Program-made: the position numbers and the translations under genes
In this document: one piece after another, positions 28,070 to 36,947 of the stretch
Layout of the letters: each line of letters opens with the position of its first letter
How positions within the stretch are numbered: position 1 is the stretch's first letter
From: Phaeobacter italicus
GTDB lineage: Bacteria > Pseudomonadota > Alphaproteobacteria > Rhodobacterales > Rhodobacteraceae
Length of the DNA: 64,000 nucleotides
Assembly (NCBI RefSeq): GCF_001258055.1
Contig: NZ_CVRM01000011.1
Location: forward strand, 620,001-684,000
Direction of reading: 5' to 3'
Notes under the pieces: model-generated
What the model was told of the DNA's origin: nothing
What the model saw: only the letters and a program-made list of their open reading frames with translations
Database searches by the model: none

Positions 28070-30385
28070 ATGAACGGACGTCGAACTTCCCCCGTTCCCG
28101 AGTTGCGCGTTTACACGCCTGAACATGCACGTCTTGCGGCTGTGCTGGTTTTGTCTGCGATGGTGATCACCGCGCCTTGGGTGTTGAACACGCCCGAGTG
28201 GATCACTCGCGGGTTGATTGCTGTTGGTCTGACGCTGGTGGCGGTGGCGCTGTTGATGCTGATCCAGGCCCGGACGCGCCTGAAAGCCCGCGCAATGGCG
28301 ACGGAGCTTTTGACCGGCTTCATCGACAAGGATGCGACGCCCACTTTTGTCACCGATGAAGATGGCGTCGTGCATGCCTCCAACGGGGCCGCGGCCAAGC
28401 GGTTTGAAGATGGCGACACCGAAACCCTGGCTGGGACCATGCGCTCTATCCTTGCCAACCCCTCTGCGGTTCTGTTCCGACTGCAAAGCCGGGCTCGCGT
28501 AGAAGGGGCCGCGCGCGAAGATATCGTGACGCGCCGTGGACATGTCCGTCTGGCAGTGCACCAAATGCAAGGCGGCAGCTTTTTGTGGCGGGTAGAGGAA
28601 ATCGCTGATCGCCCGACAACAGGGCGCAATGCCGACAATGTGCCGATCCCGATGCTGACCGTCGGCCGCACCGGGACCGTTCTGTTCATGAACGAAGCCG
28701 CGCGCGCTCTGATCGGTGAACGGGTGAAGTCGACAGATCGACTGTTCACGTCGCTGCCGGTGCTGTCGGGGCAAATCAACACCATGAGCACGAAATCCGG
28801 TCCGGTTGAGGTTCTCGTTCAGGAAAAGAACCGCAGCCAGGGCCGCAGCGAACTCTATTTCCTCGCGCTTGATCCATCCGAAGCCAACAGTGGCAAGGCA
28901 CCGCTGGAAAGCCTGCCGGTTCCCTTTGTAAAGGTGTCGCCGGATGGCACCGTGTTGTCCGCCAACAAGCTCGGCATGCAGCTTCTTGGCACCAAAACCA
29001 CGAAGAACCTGAAGATTGGCCAGCTGATGGAGGGCCTTGGTCGCCCGATGGCCGATTGGCTGCGGGACACTGCCGAGGGCCATGCCTCGCATAAATCAGA
29101 GTTCCTGCGTCTTTCGCGTCGCGACAAGGAGGTCTTTGTCCAGGTGACGCTGACCCGTGTCGTGGAAGAGGGCGAAACAGTTCTGATCGCGGTGTTGAAT
29201 GACGCCACTGAACTGAAGACCCTCGAGGCGCAGTTTGTTCAAAGCCAGAAAATGCAGGCTATCGGTCAGCTGGCGGGCGGTGTTGCGCATGACTTCAACA
29301 ACCTGCTGACGGCGATTTCAGGCCATTGTGACCTCTTGCTTCTTCGGCACGATCAGGGCGATCAGGATTTCGGTGATCTGATCCAGATCCACGAAAACGC
29401 CAACCGTGCCGCCGCATTGGTGAGCCAGCTTCTCGCCTTCTCGCGCAAGCAGACCTTGCAGCCGGAAGTGCTGGACGTGCGTGACACGCTGTCTGACCTT
29501 ACCCATCTGCTGAACCGCCTTGTGGGTGAAAAGATCACTCTGACGCTCAGCCATGATCCGGTCATGCGCTCGATCCGGGCGGACAAGCGCCAGCTGGAAC
29601 AGGTGCTGATGAACCTTGTGGTAAACGCGCGCGATGCGATGCCACAGGGTGGTGAAATCCGGGTTGAGACAGAAGCCGTTGTTCTGGACGAACCGCTGGA
29701 GCGTGATCGCGCCGTTGTGCCCCCCGGTGACTGGGTCACCGTGAAGGTGTCTGACGAAGGGGTCGGGATCGCGCCGGACAAACTGCAGAAGGTGTTTGAA
29801 CCCTTCTACACCACCAAACGCACCGGCGAGGGGACAGGTCTTGGTCTGTCGACCGCCTACGGGATCATCAAACAGACTGGCGGCTATATCTTTGTCGACT
29901 CGATCAAGGATCAGGGCACCCAGTTCACGTTGTATTTCCCGGTGAACAGCCAAGCCGAACCGGAAGTTGTGAAGCCAGAGGCCGAAGTCGGAGCAAAGCC
30001 CTCCCCCGCGGCCCAGCATGGCGAGGGTGTCGTGCTGCTGGTCGAGGACGAGGCCCCGGTCCGCGCCTTTGCATCCCGTGCGTTGCGGATGCGCGGCTAT
30101 ACCGTACTGGAAGCCGACTCTGCCGAGGATGCGCTGCGCACGTTGGAAGACCCCGGTCTGACAGTGGATGTCTTTGTCACTGATGTGGTGATGCCGGGAA
30201 TGGACGGGCCCAGCTGGGTGCGCGAGGCGCTGAAAACCCGACCGGACACGCGGGTCGTCTTTGTCTCGGGATACGCCGAAGGCGCCTTTGGCGAAGAAGA
30301 GCCGTCGGTGCCGAACTCGGTCTTCCTTCCCAAACCCTTCTCGCTCAACCAGTTGACCGAAACGGTTCACGAACAGCTGCACTAG
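28070..30385 (+). CDS. cckA: hybrid sensor histidine kinase CckA
   Basis: Top of the phosphorelay CckA-ChpT-CtrA that controls cell cycle, motility and, in Rhodobacteraceae, gene transfer agents. 771 residues: two membrane helices near residues 22-42 and 46-65, two or three PAS-like domains to about 385, HisKA with His407 in GGVAHDFNN, HATPase with N box MNLVVNARDAM and G boxes DEGVGIAP and GTGLGLST, then a receiver domain with Asp705 in FVTDVVMPGMDG. The HDFNN box and C-terminal receiver are typical of CckA. Preceded by a CtrA box; chpT is also in this window, about 30 kb away. Confidence 0.95.
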   Translation: MNGRRTSPVPELRVYTPEHARLAAVLVLSAMVITAPWVLNTPEWITRGLIAVGLTLVAVALLMLIQARTRLKARAMATELLTGFIDKDATPTFVTDEDGVVHASNGAAAKRFEDGDTETLAGTMRSILANPSAVLFRLQSRARVEGAAREDIVTRRGHVRLAVHQMQGGSFLWRVEEIADRPTTGRNADNVPIPMLTVGRTGTVLFMNEAARALIGERVKSTDRLFTSLPVLSGQINTMSTKSGPVEVLVQEKNRSQGRSELYFLALDPSEANSGKAPLESLPVPFVKVSPDGTVLSANKLGMQLLGTKTTKNLKIGQLMEGLGRPMADWLRDTAEGHASHKSEFLRLSRRDKEVFVQVTLTRVVEEGETVLIAVLNDATELKTLEAQFVQSQKMQAIGQLAGGVAHDFNNLLTAISGHCDLLLLRHDQGDQDFGDLIQIHENANRAAALVSQLLAFSRKQTLQPEVLDVRDTLSDLTHLLNRLVGEKITLTLSHDPVMRSIRADKRQLEQVLMNLVVNARDAMPQGGEIRVETEAVVLDEPLERDRAVVPPGDWVTVKVSDEGVGIAPDKLQKVFEPFYTTKRTGEGTGLGLSTAYGIIKQTGGYIFVDSIKDQGTQFTLYFPVNSQAEPEVVKPEAEVGAKPSPAAQHGEGVVLLVEDEAPVRAFASRALRMRGYTVLEADSAEDALRTLEDPGLTVDVFVTDVVMPGMDGPSWVREALKTRPDTRVVFVSGYAEGAFGEEEPSVPNSVFLPKPFSLNQLTETVHEQLH

Positions 30386-30400
30386 CGACCATCTGGCATG

Positions 30401-30441
30401 AAAAAAAACGCGCGGTCCGGACGGATGGCGCGTTTTTTGTT
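30401..30441. terminator. bidirectional intrinsic terminator after cckA
   Basis: Run of A, then CGCGC-GG-TCCG-GA-CGGA-TG-GCGCG (two nested perfect stems), then six T. Serves cckA and the convergent sulfotransferase gene. Confidence 0.9.
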
Positions 30442-30458
30442 TCTGCGGGGTGCCCAGA

Positions 30459-31112
30459 TCAGCTGATGCTGTCGTAAAGGGCAAATTCCTCCGCCCGCTT
30501 GCGCCGGACAAGGGCAAGCGTCTCGTCACTGGGTGCAAGGTTCCGGGTAGGGCTCACGTTCAGCTGCGGCAGCTCAAAACGGTAGCCAAGCCGCGTCTCA
30601 AGAAAGGCCTGCAGCTTCTGCGGCTCTTCATATCGAAACAAATGACGCACGGCGCAGCCATTGGGTTGGGGCGCAAGGAACCTGGCCTGGCTTCCGACAT
30701 CTGCGTGGCGGGGCGGTTTGCCACGGCAGGCATCCCGCAGGAACGCGTCAAACGAAATGTCGGCCGTGCTGTTGGGATGGCCTGCCAGTGCGTCGCGTTG
30801 GCGAAAGCGATACCATGACCCCAGCCAGCTGATCGGCTCTCGCATGACCGCGACCAGCTCCATCTCGGCGTTGCACACCTTGTCAAACATCGGCCGAATC
30901 CAGCGGTTGTAGCGATAGACCGGGGCGTGTTTCAGCTCGGGCGGGTTTGAAATCGCCACATCCGCCCGGCTCGCCAAGGCGGCGTGATAGGCCGTGGTGC
31001 CGGTTTTCGGCACCGAAAGCAGCGCCAGACGTTCTTTGAAAAAGATCAGCATACCGTGAAAAGCCTGCTCAAATACCCGTGGTTCTCCTTTCAATAACAC
31101 TCTCTTAACCAT
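30459..31112 (-). CDS. sulfotransferase family protein
   Basis: About 217 residues. PAPS-binding loop VPKTGTT near the N-terminus and the second PAPS-binding element VAVMREPISWLGSWYRF define the family. Cytoplasmic, transfers sulfate from PAPS to an unknown acceptor (carbohydrate or lipid). Start uncertain: ATG 31112 lacks an SD, ATG 31052 (MLIFFKERL) is close to the PAPS loop and would also give a working enzyme. Divergent from recA across a control region with a LexA box. Confidence 0.82.
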   Translation of the reverse strand: MVKRVLLKGEPRVFEQAFHGMLIFFKERLALLSVPKTGTTAYHAALASRADVAISNPPELKHAPVYRYNRWIRPMFDKVCNAEMELVAVMREPISWLGSWYRFRQRDALAGHPNSTADISFDAFLRDACRGKPPRHADVGSQARFLAPQPNGCAVRHLFRYEEPQKLQAFLETRLGYRFELPQLNVSPTRNLAPSDETLALVRRKRAEEFALYDSIS

Positions 31113-31139
31113 GTTGGCTACCAACTCGGAGAGAGAACA

Positions 31140-31167
31140 AAGAAGAACATCCAGTGAAGTTCTTCTT
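31140..31167. promoter_or_regulatory. 9-bp dyad in the recA/sulfotransferase divergent region
   Basis: AAGAAGAAC (31140-31148) and GTTCTTCTT (31159-31167), perfect arms 10 nt apart. The GAAC/GTTC cores recall LexA half sites but the orientation and spacing differ from the standard box. Function unknown. Confidence 0.45.
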
Positions 31168-31194
31168 GCAATGTTCCTGTTTTGATCTCATATA

Positions 31195-31209
31195 GAACAT
31201 GAGGTGAAC
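31195..31209 (+). promoter_or_regulatory. alphaproteobacterial LexA (SOS) box of recA
   Basis: GAACATGAGGTGAAC, an exact GAAC-N7-GAAC direct repeat, the alphaproteobacterial LexA consensus. It lies 57 bp before the recA ATG, just behind a plausible -10 (CATATA, 31189-31194) paired with CTTGCA (31165-31170). Confidence 0.85.
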
Positions 31210-31265
31210 AAAGCAGTGATTGCCGCCCGCCTGCGGGTGTGACACATAGGAAGGGACAAGGGACT

Positions 31266-32333
31266 ATGGCGGATCTTTTGACCATGAAAGACAACAAGAA
31301 AAGCGGCGACAAACAAAAGGCGCTCGACAGCGCCCTGGCGCAGATTGAACGGCAGTTCGGCAAGGGCTCCATCATGAAGCTCGGCGATGGCAACCCCCTG
31401 AACGAGATCGAGGCGTCTTCGACCGGCTCGCTGGGGCTTGATATCGCACTTGGCATTGGTGGCCTGCCGATGGGACGGATCGTTGAAATCTACGGTCCTG
31501 AAAGCTCGGGCAAGACCACGCTGACGTTGCACTGCATCGCAGAACAACAAAAGAAAGGCGGCGTTTGCGCCTTTGTGGATGCGGAACACGCGCTGGACCC
31601 GCAATATGCGGCCAAGCTGGGCGTTGATCTGGACGAACTGCTGATTTCGCAACCCGATACCGGCGAACAGGCCCTGGAAATCACCGACACGCTGGTGCGG
31701 TCGGGCGCGGTCAACATGGTTATCGTCGACTCTGTTGCTGCACTGACACCCAAGTCGGAGCTGGAAGGCGACATGGGCGACAGCAATGTGGGCGTTCAGG
31801 CCCGCCTAATGAGCCAGGCCATGCGCAAGCTGACCGGTTCCATCAGCCGCTCCAACTGTATGGTGATCTTCATCAACCAGATCCGGATGAAAATCGGCGT
31901 GATGTTCGGCTCGCCCGAAACCACAACTGGCGGTAACGCACTGAAGTTCTATTCATCCGTCCGTCTGGACATCCGCCGGATCGGTGCCATCAAGGACCGC
32001 GACGAGGTGGTCGGCAACGCGACCCGCGTCAAGGTGGTCAAGAACAAGGTCGCACCGCCCTTCAAGCAGGTTGAATTCGACATCATGTATGGCGAAGGCA
32101 TCTCGAAGATGGGTGAGCTGCTTGATCTTGGTGTTGCGGCTGGTGTGGTTGCAAAATCCGGTGCCTGGTTCTCTTACGGGGACGAACGGATCGGGCAGGG
32201 CCGCGAGAATGCCAAGACGTTTCTGCGGGAAAACCCCCATATCGCCTATGATATCGAGGACAAGATCCGCGCGGCGCATGGTCTGGAATTCGACCGACCC
32301 GAGGGCGGTGACGACGATATCCTTGAGGCGTAA
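31266..32333 (+). CDS. recA: recombinase RecA
   Basis: DNA strand exchange and SOS co-protease. 355 residues. Walker A GPESSGKT (residues 77-84), Walker [11 protein letters not shown], and the C-terminal acidic tail [13 protein letters not shown] 31266 is chosen (GGAAGGGACAAGGG just upstream); an upstream in-frame start at 31239 is unlikely. Regulated by the LexA box at 31195. Confidence 0.98.
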   Translation: MADLLTMKDNKKSGDKQKALDSALAQIERQFGKGSIMKLGDGNPLNEIEASSTGSLGLDIALGIGGLPMGRIVEIYGPESSGKTTLTLHCIAEQQKKGGVCAFVDAEHALDPQYAAKLGVDLDELLISQPDTGEQALEITDTLVRSGAVNMVIVDSVAALTPKSELEGDMGDSNVGVQARLMSQAMRKLTGSISRSNCMVIFINQIRMKIGVMFGSPETTTGGNALKFYSSVRLDIRRIGAIKDRDEVVGNATRVKVVKNKVAPPFKQVEFDIMYGEGISKMGELLDLGVAAGVVAKSGAWFSYGDERIGQGRENAKTFLRENPHIAYDIEDKIRAAHGLEFDRPEGGDDDILEA

Positions 32334-32367
32334 ACGCCGAAAACCGCATGAAATTTTGATCAAATCA

Positions 32368-32394
32368 GGGCGTGGAGGCTTCCGCGCCCTTTTT
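32368..32394 (+). terminator. intrinsic terminator after recA
   Basis: GGGCGTGGA (32368-32376), loop GGCT, TTCCGCGCCC (to 32389), a 9-bp stem followed by TTTTTC. Confidence 0.9.
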
Positions 32395-32500
32395 CGTTCG
32401 AATTCACCCTTGGTTTTGCGCCTTGCAGTGCTGGACAGGCCGGAAGGCTGGGGCTACACCTGCCGGGACCGCTGAGACAGCCAGCAAAGAGATCCCGTAT

Positions 32501-35152
32501 ATGCCGACGCTCAATGATATCCGTTCAACCTTTCTGAACTACTTTGCCAAACAGGGCCACGAGGTTGTGTCCTCCAGCCCGTTGGTTCCGCGCAATGACC
32601 CGACCCTGATGTTCACCAACTCGGGCATGGTGCAGTTCAAGAACCTGTTCACAGGGCTTGAAACCCGCGACTACACCCGCGCAACAACCTCGCAGAAATG
32701 CGTCCGCGCCGGGGGCAAGCACAATGACCTCGACAATGTGGGTTATACCGCGCGCCACCACACATTCTTTGAGATGCTCGGGAACTTCTCCTTTGGTGAC
32801 TACTTCAAGGAAGAGGCGATCCCGTTTGCATGGGAACTGATCACCAAGGAATTCGGGATCGACAAGTCAAAGCTGCTGACGACCGTCTACCACACCGATG
32901 ACGAAGCCTTTGAGATCTGGAAAAAGGTCGGTGTCCCGGAAGATCGCATCATCCGCATCGATACCTCTGACAACTTCTGGCAGATGGGGCCGACCGGACC
33001 CTGTGGTCCCTGCACCGAGATCTTTTATGACCACGGTGATCACATCTGGGGTGGCCCTCCGGGCAGCGCGGATGAGGACGGCGACCGTTTCATCGAAATC
33101 TGGAACGTCGTGTTCATGCAGAATGAGCAGTTCGAAGACGGCTCGATGAAGGCGCTGGACATGCAGTCGATCGACACCGGCATGGGGCTGGAGCGGATTG
33201 GCGCATTGCTGCAGGGCAGCCATGACAACTACGACACCGACCTGTTCAAGGCGCTGATCGAAGCCTCGGCTGACGTGACCAATGTCGATCCTTATGGCGA
33301 CCAGAACGTCCATCACCGGGTCATCGCAGATCACCTGCGGTCGACCTCCTTCCTGATCTCGGATGGTGTGATGCCGTCCAATGATGGCCGCGGCTACGTG
33401 CTGCGCCGCATCATGCGCCGGGCGATGCGCCATGCGCATCTTCTTGGCGCCAAGGATCCGGTCATGCACCGCCTTGTGCCTGCGTTGGTTCAGCAGATGG
33501 GCGCAGCCTATCCGGAGCTGGGTCGGGCGCAGTCGATGATCGAAGAGACGCTGTTGCAGGAAGAAACGCGCTTCAAACAGACGCTGGATCGCGGTCTGAA
33601 ACTGCTGGATGATGAACTGGCCGACCTTGATGAGGGCGCGCCGCTGCCGGGTGAGGCTGCGTTCAAACTCTACGACACATACGGCTTTCCGCTTGATCTG
33701 ACACAGGATGCGTTGCGCGAAAAGGGCCGCACTGTTGACACCGACGGCTTTGACAGCGCGATGGCCGAGCAAAAGGCCAAGGCGCGCGCCGCCTGGGCGG
33801 GCTCTGGTGAAAGCGCGGATAGCACGATCTGGTTCGATGTTGCCGATCAGGCCGGTACCACCGATTTCCTTGGCTATGAGACCGAGGCCGCAGAGGGTCA
33901 GGTCATGGCGCTGGTCGTTGACGGTGCCCAAGTGTCCGAGGCCGGTGCGGGCACGGATGTGCAGGTCGTTCTGAACCAGACGCCGTTCTATGCAGAATCC
34001 GGTGGTCAGGTTGGCGACAGCGGTGAAATCCGTGTGGACGGTGGCGTTGTGCGTGTCAGTGACACCAAGAAGGCTGCTGGCGTGTTCATCCACTTTGGCA
34101 AGGTGGAAAGCGGCATGATCACCAAGGGGGCTGCTGCCCAGCTTGAGGTGGATCACGCGCGCCGCTCTGCGATCCGCTCGAACCACTCGGCGACCCACCT
34201 CCTGCACGAGGCGCTGCGCGAGGTGCTGGGTGAGCATGTGGCACAGCGCGGCTCGCTGAACGCGGATGATCGTCTGCGGTTCGATTTCAGCCACAACAAG
34301 GCGCTGAGCCTGGATGAGATCCGGACCGTGGAGCAGCAGGTGAACCACTTCATCCGCCAGAACTCGACCGTGGAAACCCGTATCATGACCCCCGATGATG
34401 CACGTGCGCTTGGCGCGCAGGCGTTGTTTGGCGAGAAATACGGCGACGAGGTTCGCGTGGTGTCGATGGGTAAGGCGCCCACTGGCAAGGGTCAGGACGG
34501 CCAAACCTGGTCGCTGGAGCTGTGTGGCGGTACGCATGTCAAACAGACCGGTGATATCGGGACATTTGTTGTGTTGGGTGACAGCGCCAGCAGCGCAGGC
34601 GTGCGCCGCATTGAGGCACTGACCGGCGCAGAGGCGTTCCAATACCTGACGGGTCAGGATAACCTTCTGGCTCAGGCGGCGCTGGAGCTGAAGGCACAGC
34701 CCGGCGATGTGCCAGAGCGCATCAAGGCGCTGCTGGATGAACGCAAGGCATTGCAAAACGAAGTTTCCCAGCTGAAACAGCAGGTTGCAATGGGTGGCGG
34801 CGCTGGTGGCGGAGTCGAGACCAAAGACATCGGCGGCAAGACCTTCCTTGGTCAGGCGCTCGAAGGTGTCTCTGGCAAGGATCTGCGTGGTCTGATCGAT
34901 GCGCACAAGCAAAAGATCGGTTCTGGCGTCATCCTGCTGATTGCCAACGACGGCGGTAAGGTCGCGGTCGCCGCAGGTGTCACCGACGATCTGACGGCTG
35001 AGGTTTCCGCCGTTGACGTTCTGAAAGCGGCCGTTCCGGCGGTTGGCGGCAAGGGGGGCGGTGGCCGTCCTGACATGGCGCAAGGCGGCGGCAAGGACTT
35101 CTCTGGTGCGCAAGACGCGCTGAAGGCCGCAGAGGCATTCCTCGCGGGCTGA
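32501..35152 (+). CDS. alaS: alanyl-tRNA synthetase
   Basis: Charges tRNA-Ala. 883 residues: class II catalytic core ([33 protein letters not shown]), tRNA-recognition region, editing domain with zinc ligands HSATHLLH and CGGTH, and a C-terminal DHHA1-like domain ending with a Gly-rich [18 protein letters not shown] 32501 ([11 protein letters not shown]) matches the family start; the frame is open upstream to 32372 but that stretch contains the recA terminator. Confidence 0.98.
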   Translation: MPTLNDIRSTFLNYFAKQGHEVVSSSPLVPRNDPTLMFTNSGMVQFKNLFTGLETRDYTRATTSQKCVRAGGKHNDLDNVGYTARHHTFFEMLGNFSFGDYFKEEAIPFAWELITKEFGIDKSKLLTTVYHTDDEAFEIWKKVGVPEDRIIRIDTSDNFWQMGPTGPCGPCTEIFYDHGDHIWGGPPGSADEDGDRFIEIWNVVFMQNEQFEDGSMKALDMQSIDTGMGLERIGALLQGSHDNYDTDLFKALIEASADVTNVDPYGDQNVHHRVIADHLRSTSFLISDGVMPSNDGRGYVLRRIMRRAMRHAHLLGAKDPVMHRLVPALVQQMGAAYPELGRAQSMIEETLLQEETRFKQTLDRGLKLLDDELADLDEGAPLPGEAAFKLYDTYGFPLDLTQDALREKGRTVDTDGFDSAMAEQKAKARAAWAGSGESADSTIWFDVADQAGTTDFLGYETEAAEGQVMALVVDGAQVSEAGAGTDVQVVLNQTPFYAESGGQVGDSGEIRVDGGVVRVSDTKKAAGVFIHFGKVESGMITKGAAAQLEVDHARRSAIRSNHSATHLLHEALREVLGEHVAQRGSLNADDRLRFDFSHNKALSLDEIRTVEQQVNHFIRQNSTVETRIMTPDDARALGAQALFGEKYGDEVRVVSMGKAPTGKGQDGQTWSLELCGGTHVKQTGDIGTFVVLGDSASSAGVRRIEALTGAEAFQYLTGQDNLLAQAALELKAQPGDVPERIKALLDERKALQNEVSQLKQQVAMGGGAGGGVETKDIGGKTFLGQALEGVSGKDLRGLIDAHKQKIGSGVILLIANDGGKVAVAAGVTDDLTAEVSAVDVLKAAVPAVGGKGGGGRPDMAQGGGKDFSGAQDALKAAEAFLAG

Positions 35153-35186
35153 GCCTGAATTGACCAATAGGTCAAAAAACACTTGG

Positions 35187-35220
35187 TCTTTCCGGCAAAC
35201 ATCGTAACCTGCCGGAAAGA
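35187..35220. repeat. perfect 11-bp inverted repeat between alaS and the DUF1330 gene
   Basis: TCTTTCCGGCA (35187-35197) and TGCCGGAAAGA (35210-35220), 12-nt loop, ending 23 nt before the next ATG. No T-run follows, so it is either a poor alaS terminator or a leader structure. A second small palindrome, TTGACC-AATA-GGTCAA, lies at 35160-35175. Confidence 0.6.
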
Positions 35221-35243
35221 TCGTTTGACAAAGGAAGCCCCCA

Positions 35244-35531
35244 ATGCCCGCACTCTGGATTGCCCATGTGACCGTGACCGACGCCGATGCATACGGCAAA
35301 TACGCCGAGCTGGCGGGTCCGGCGATTGCCAAACACGGCGGAGAGTTCATCGCGCGGGGTGGTAAATTCGTGCAGCTCGAGGGAAAGGAACGGCCGCGCA
35401 ATGTTGTGGCAAAGTTCGCAAGCGTCGAGGCGGCTGTCGATTGCTACAACAGCCCGGAATACCAAGAGGCGCTGAGCCATGCCAAAGGTGCGTCCGAGCG
35501 CGAATTGATGGTCGTTGAAACCACGGCCTAA
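35244..35531 (+). CDS. DUF1330 domain-containing protein
   Basis: 95 residues, ferredoxin-like dimeric alpha/beta barrel. Family motifs: WIAHVTVTDADAYGKYAELA, GGEFIARGG, then NSPEYQEALSHA. No established function. A good SD (AAAGGAAG) lies 9 nt upstream. Its terminator was hit by the IS1595 element. Confidence 0.88.
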   Translation: MPALWIAHVTVTDADAYGKYAELAGPAIAKHGGEFIARGGKFVQLEGKERPRNVVAKFASVEAAVDCYNSPEYQEALSHAKGASERELMVVETTA

Positions 35532-35558
35532 GCCACGCACTATTTTAGACCTTTTGAA

Positions 35559-35590
35559 AGAGCGGCCTTTTGCGGTCGCTCTTTTTCTTT
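35559..35590 (+). terminator. intrinsic terminator of the DUF1330 gene, at the IS insertion point
   Basis: AGAGCGGCC (35559-35567), loop TTTTGC, GGTCGCTCT (35574-35582), then TTTTCTTT. The second half of this hairpin and its T-run are repeated at 36909-36930 on the far side of the IS. Confidence 0.85.
35569..35590 (+). repeat. left copy of 22-bp direct repeat flanking the IS
   Basis: Identical to 36909-36930: begins TTTGCGGTCGCT and ends CTTTTTCTTT. It contains the right arm of the DUF1330 terminator. Confidence 0.9.
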
Positions 35591-35647
35591 AGTAGTGTCC
35601 GCAAATCGTGTTGGCCCTCTTCGTTTTCGGCATAAGTGGCCAATATT

Positions 35648-35673
35648 ATTCGGCTTTTTGAAAGGAGCCGAAT
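35648..35673 (+). promoter_or_regulatory. hairpin masking the transposase Shine-Dalgarno
   Basis: ATTCGGCT (35648-35655) and AGCCGAAT (35666-35673), loop TTTTGAAAGG; the SD AAAGGAG sits in the loop and right arm and the ATG follows immediately at 35674. A transcript reading in from outside would fold and hide the start site. Confidence 0.6.
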
Positions 35674-36663
35674 ATGCATCATCACGAATTTACCCAGTTC
35701 CTCAAGCATTTTGATTTGCTGGACCCTGCGCAGATTGAAGAAGCCAGAGCTCGGATTTCCGATGCTCGCAGGAGGAAGGAAGCACTCGCTCAAATCGAGG
35801 GAAGCGGCGCCCGCGAATGTCCCCACTGTGGATGCGGCAAGCGCCAAAAATGGGGCAAGACACCCACAAATGTGCAACGTTACCGATGTGGTAACTGCAG
35901 AAGGACCTTCACTGGACGCACTGGCACACGGATTGCGCGCATTCATCGGCCAGGGCTGTTCTTTGATGTGTTGAGGGATATGCTGGGGACACGCCCGCCA
36001 TCATCCGTTCGCGTGCTGGCAAGACGCCTTGGGCTCAACAAACACACAGTATGGCGCTGGCGTTTGATTGCACTCTCCGCTCTTTCTGGCATCTCCGATA
36101 AGGCCTTTTCAGGCATCGTTGAGGCCGACGAAACATACCAGAAGGAATCCCGCAAAGGCAGTCGTGAGTGGGTCAGACATCAGCGCGATCCGCTCACCAA
36201 CCCCAAGCCTCCCAGAATGCGTTGGTATGAATATGGCAAGAAAGGCGTGCCCATGCTGCGCGGTCTATCCAAGTGGCAGCTACCCATTCTCACTGTTGCA
36301 GATCGCAGCGGTGCCCGCTGCTTCGAGCGTATTCCCAATCGTAATCATTCAACCATCAACCGAACACTTTCTCCGATGCTGGCTACCGATGCGGTGCTTT
36401 GCAGCGACGCTCACCCTGCTTATAGAGCGCTTTCAAAGGCCCAAGGCATTGAACATTTCATCGTTCGAAGCAAACCAGGTCAAAAGACCATGTCGGCCTC
36501 GTATCACATCCAGAACGTCAATTCTCTGCATTCGCGCTTCAGAGATTTTCTTCGACCGTTTCGTGGCCCGGCCTCCAAGAATCTCTCGTGTTATATTCAA
36601 TGGTTCCTTGCGCGCATCGGAGACTTTTCATCTGCCGAAGCATTTCAAAGGCTTCTGCTGTAA
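35674..36663 (+). CDS. IS1595-family transposase
   Basis: 329 residues, apparently intact. N-terminal zinc ribbon (CPHC near residue 50, CGNC near 72), helix-turn-helix (RRLGLNKHTVWRWR), then the DDE-type catalytic core with first acidic residue in VEADETYQKESRKGS and the second in VLCSDAHPAYRAL, and a C-terminal HxxN-type segment (SYHIQNVNSLHSRFRDFL). Cut-and-paste or copy-out mechanism cannot be read. Composition is visibly less GC-rich than the neighbours, consistent with transfer. Confidence 0.93.
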   Translation: MHHHEFTQFLKHFDLLDPAQIEEARARISDARRRKEALAQIEGSGARECPHCGCGKRQKWGKTPTNVQRYRCGNCRRTFTGRTGTRIARIHRPGLFFDVLRDMLGTRPPSSVRVLARRLGLNKHTVWRWRLIALSALSGISDKAFSGIVEADETYQKESRKGSREWVRHQRDPLTNPKPPRMRWYEYGKKGVPMLRGLSKWQLPILTVADRSGARCFERIPNRNHSTINRTLSPMLATDAVLCSDAHPAYRALSKAQGIEHFIVRSKPGQKTMSASYHIQNVNSLHSRFRDFLRPFRGPASKNLSCYIQWFLARIGDFSSAEAFQRLLL

Positions 36664-36684
36664 AATCTGATCAAGCTCGGAGCT

Positions 36685-36822
36685 TCAACGTGCGGCCCAC
36701 TCAATGTAAGCGAAACCGCATCCTACAATGACGATCAGGACCAGAAGGCAGATCTTTAGAATTCGTCGCCTTTTCATGTTCTGATGGATGTAGTCCATCA
36801 GCGCCCCCAATACGATCTCCAT
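36685..36822 (-). CDS. small single-pass membrane protein inside the IS (45 aa)
   Basis: ATG at 36822, TGA at 36687-36685. The protein starts MEIVLGALMDYIHQN, has a basic patch KRRR at residues 17-20 and then one strong membrane helix (CLLVLIVIVGCGFAYI, about residues 25-40). This is a plausible positive-inside topology, unlikely for a random frame. SD weak (GGGGGC). It is on the opposite strand to the transposase and may be a passenger gene. Function unknown. Confidence 0.5.
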   Translation of the reverse strand: MEIVLGALMDYIHQNMKRRRILKICLLVLIVIVGCGFAYIEWAAR

Positions 36823-36908
36823 GAAAGCCCCCGATGTTGCATTCCCGAGTATTTCTCACATCAAATGTGAGCAGTGGAAACATAGTCCTGACTTACTGAC
36901 CAACAAGA

Positions 36909-36930
36909 TTTGCGGTCGCTCTTTTTCTTT
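36909..36930 (+). repeat. right copy of 22-bp direct repeat flanking the IS
   Basis: Identical to 35569-35590; followed by TGAAGG, the likely original continuation of the host sequence. Confidence 0.9.
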
Positions 36931-36947
36931 TGAAGGATTGAGGCGCC

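Larger units (their letters stand above)
35591..36915 (+). mobile_element. IS1595-family insertion sequence
   Basis: About 1.3 kb with one intact transposase and a small minus-strand ORF. Terminal inverted repeats seen: CCGCAAATCGTGTTGGCC (35599-35616) against the reverse complement of 36898-36915 (CCGCAAATCTTGTTGGTC), 16 of 18 matching. The element is bordered by 22-bp direct repeats, longer than the 8-bp duplication known for this family, and the right inverted repeat overlaps the right direct repeat by 7 bp. Exact ends are therefore uncertain by about 8 bp on the left and 15 bp on the right. Confidence 0.85.

Noticed and set aside
32867-35401. 844-codon open frame on the minus strand
   Set aside because: Opposite alaS; no motif and no SD.
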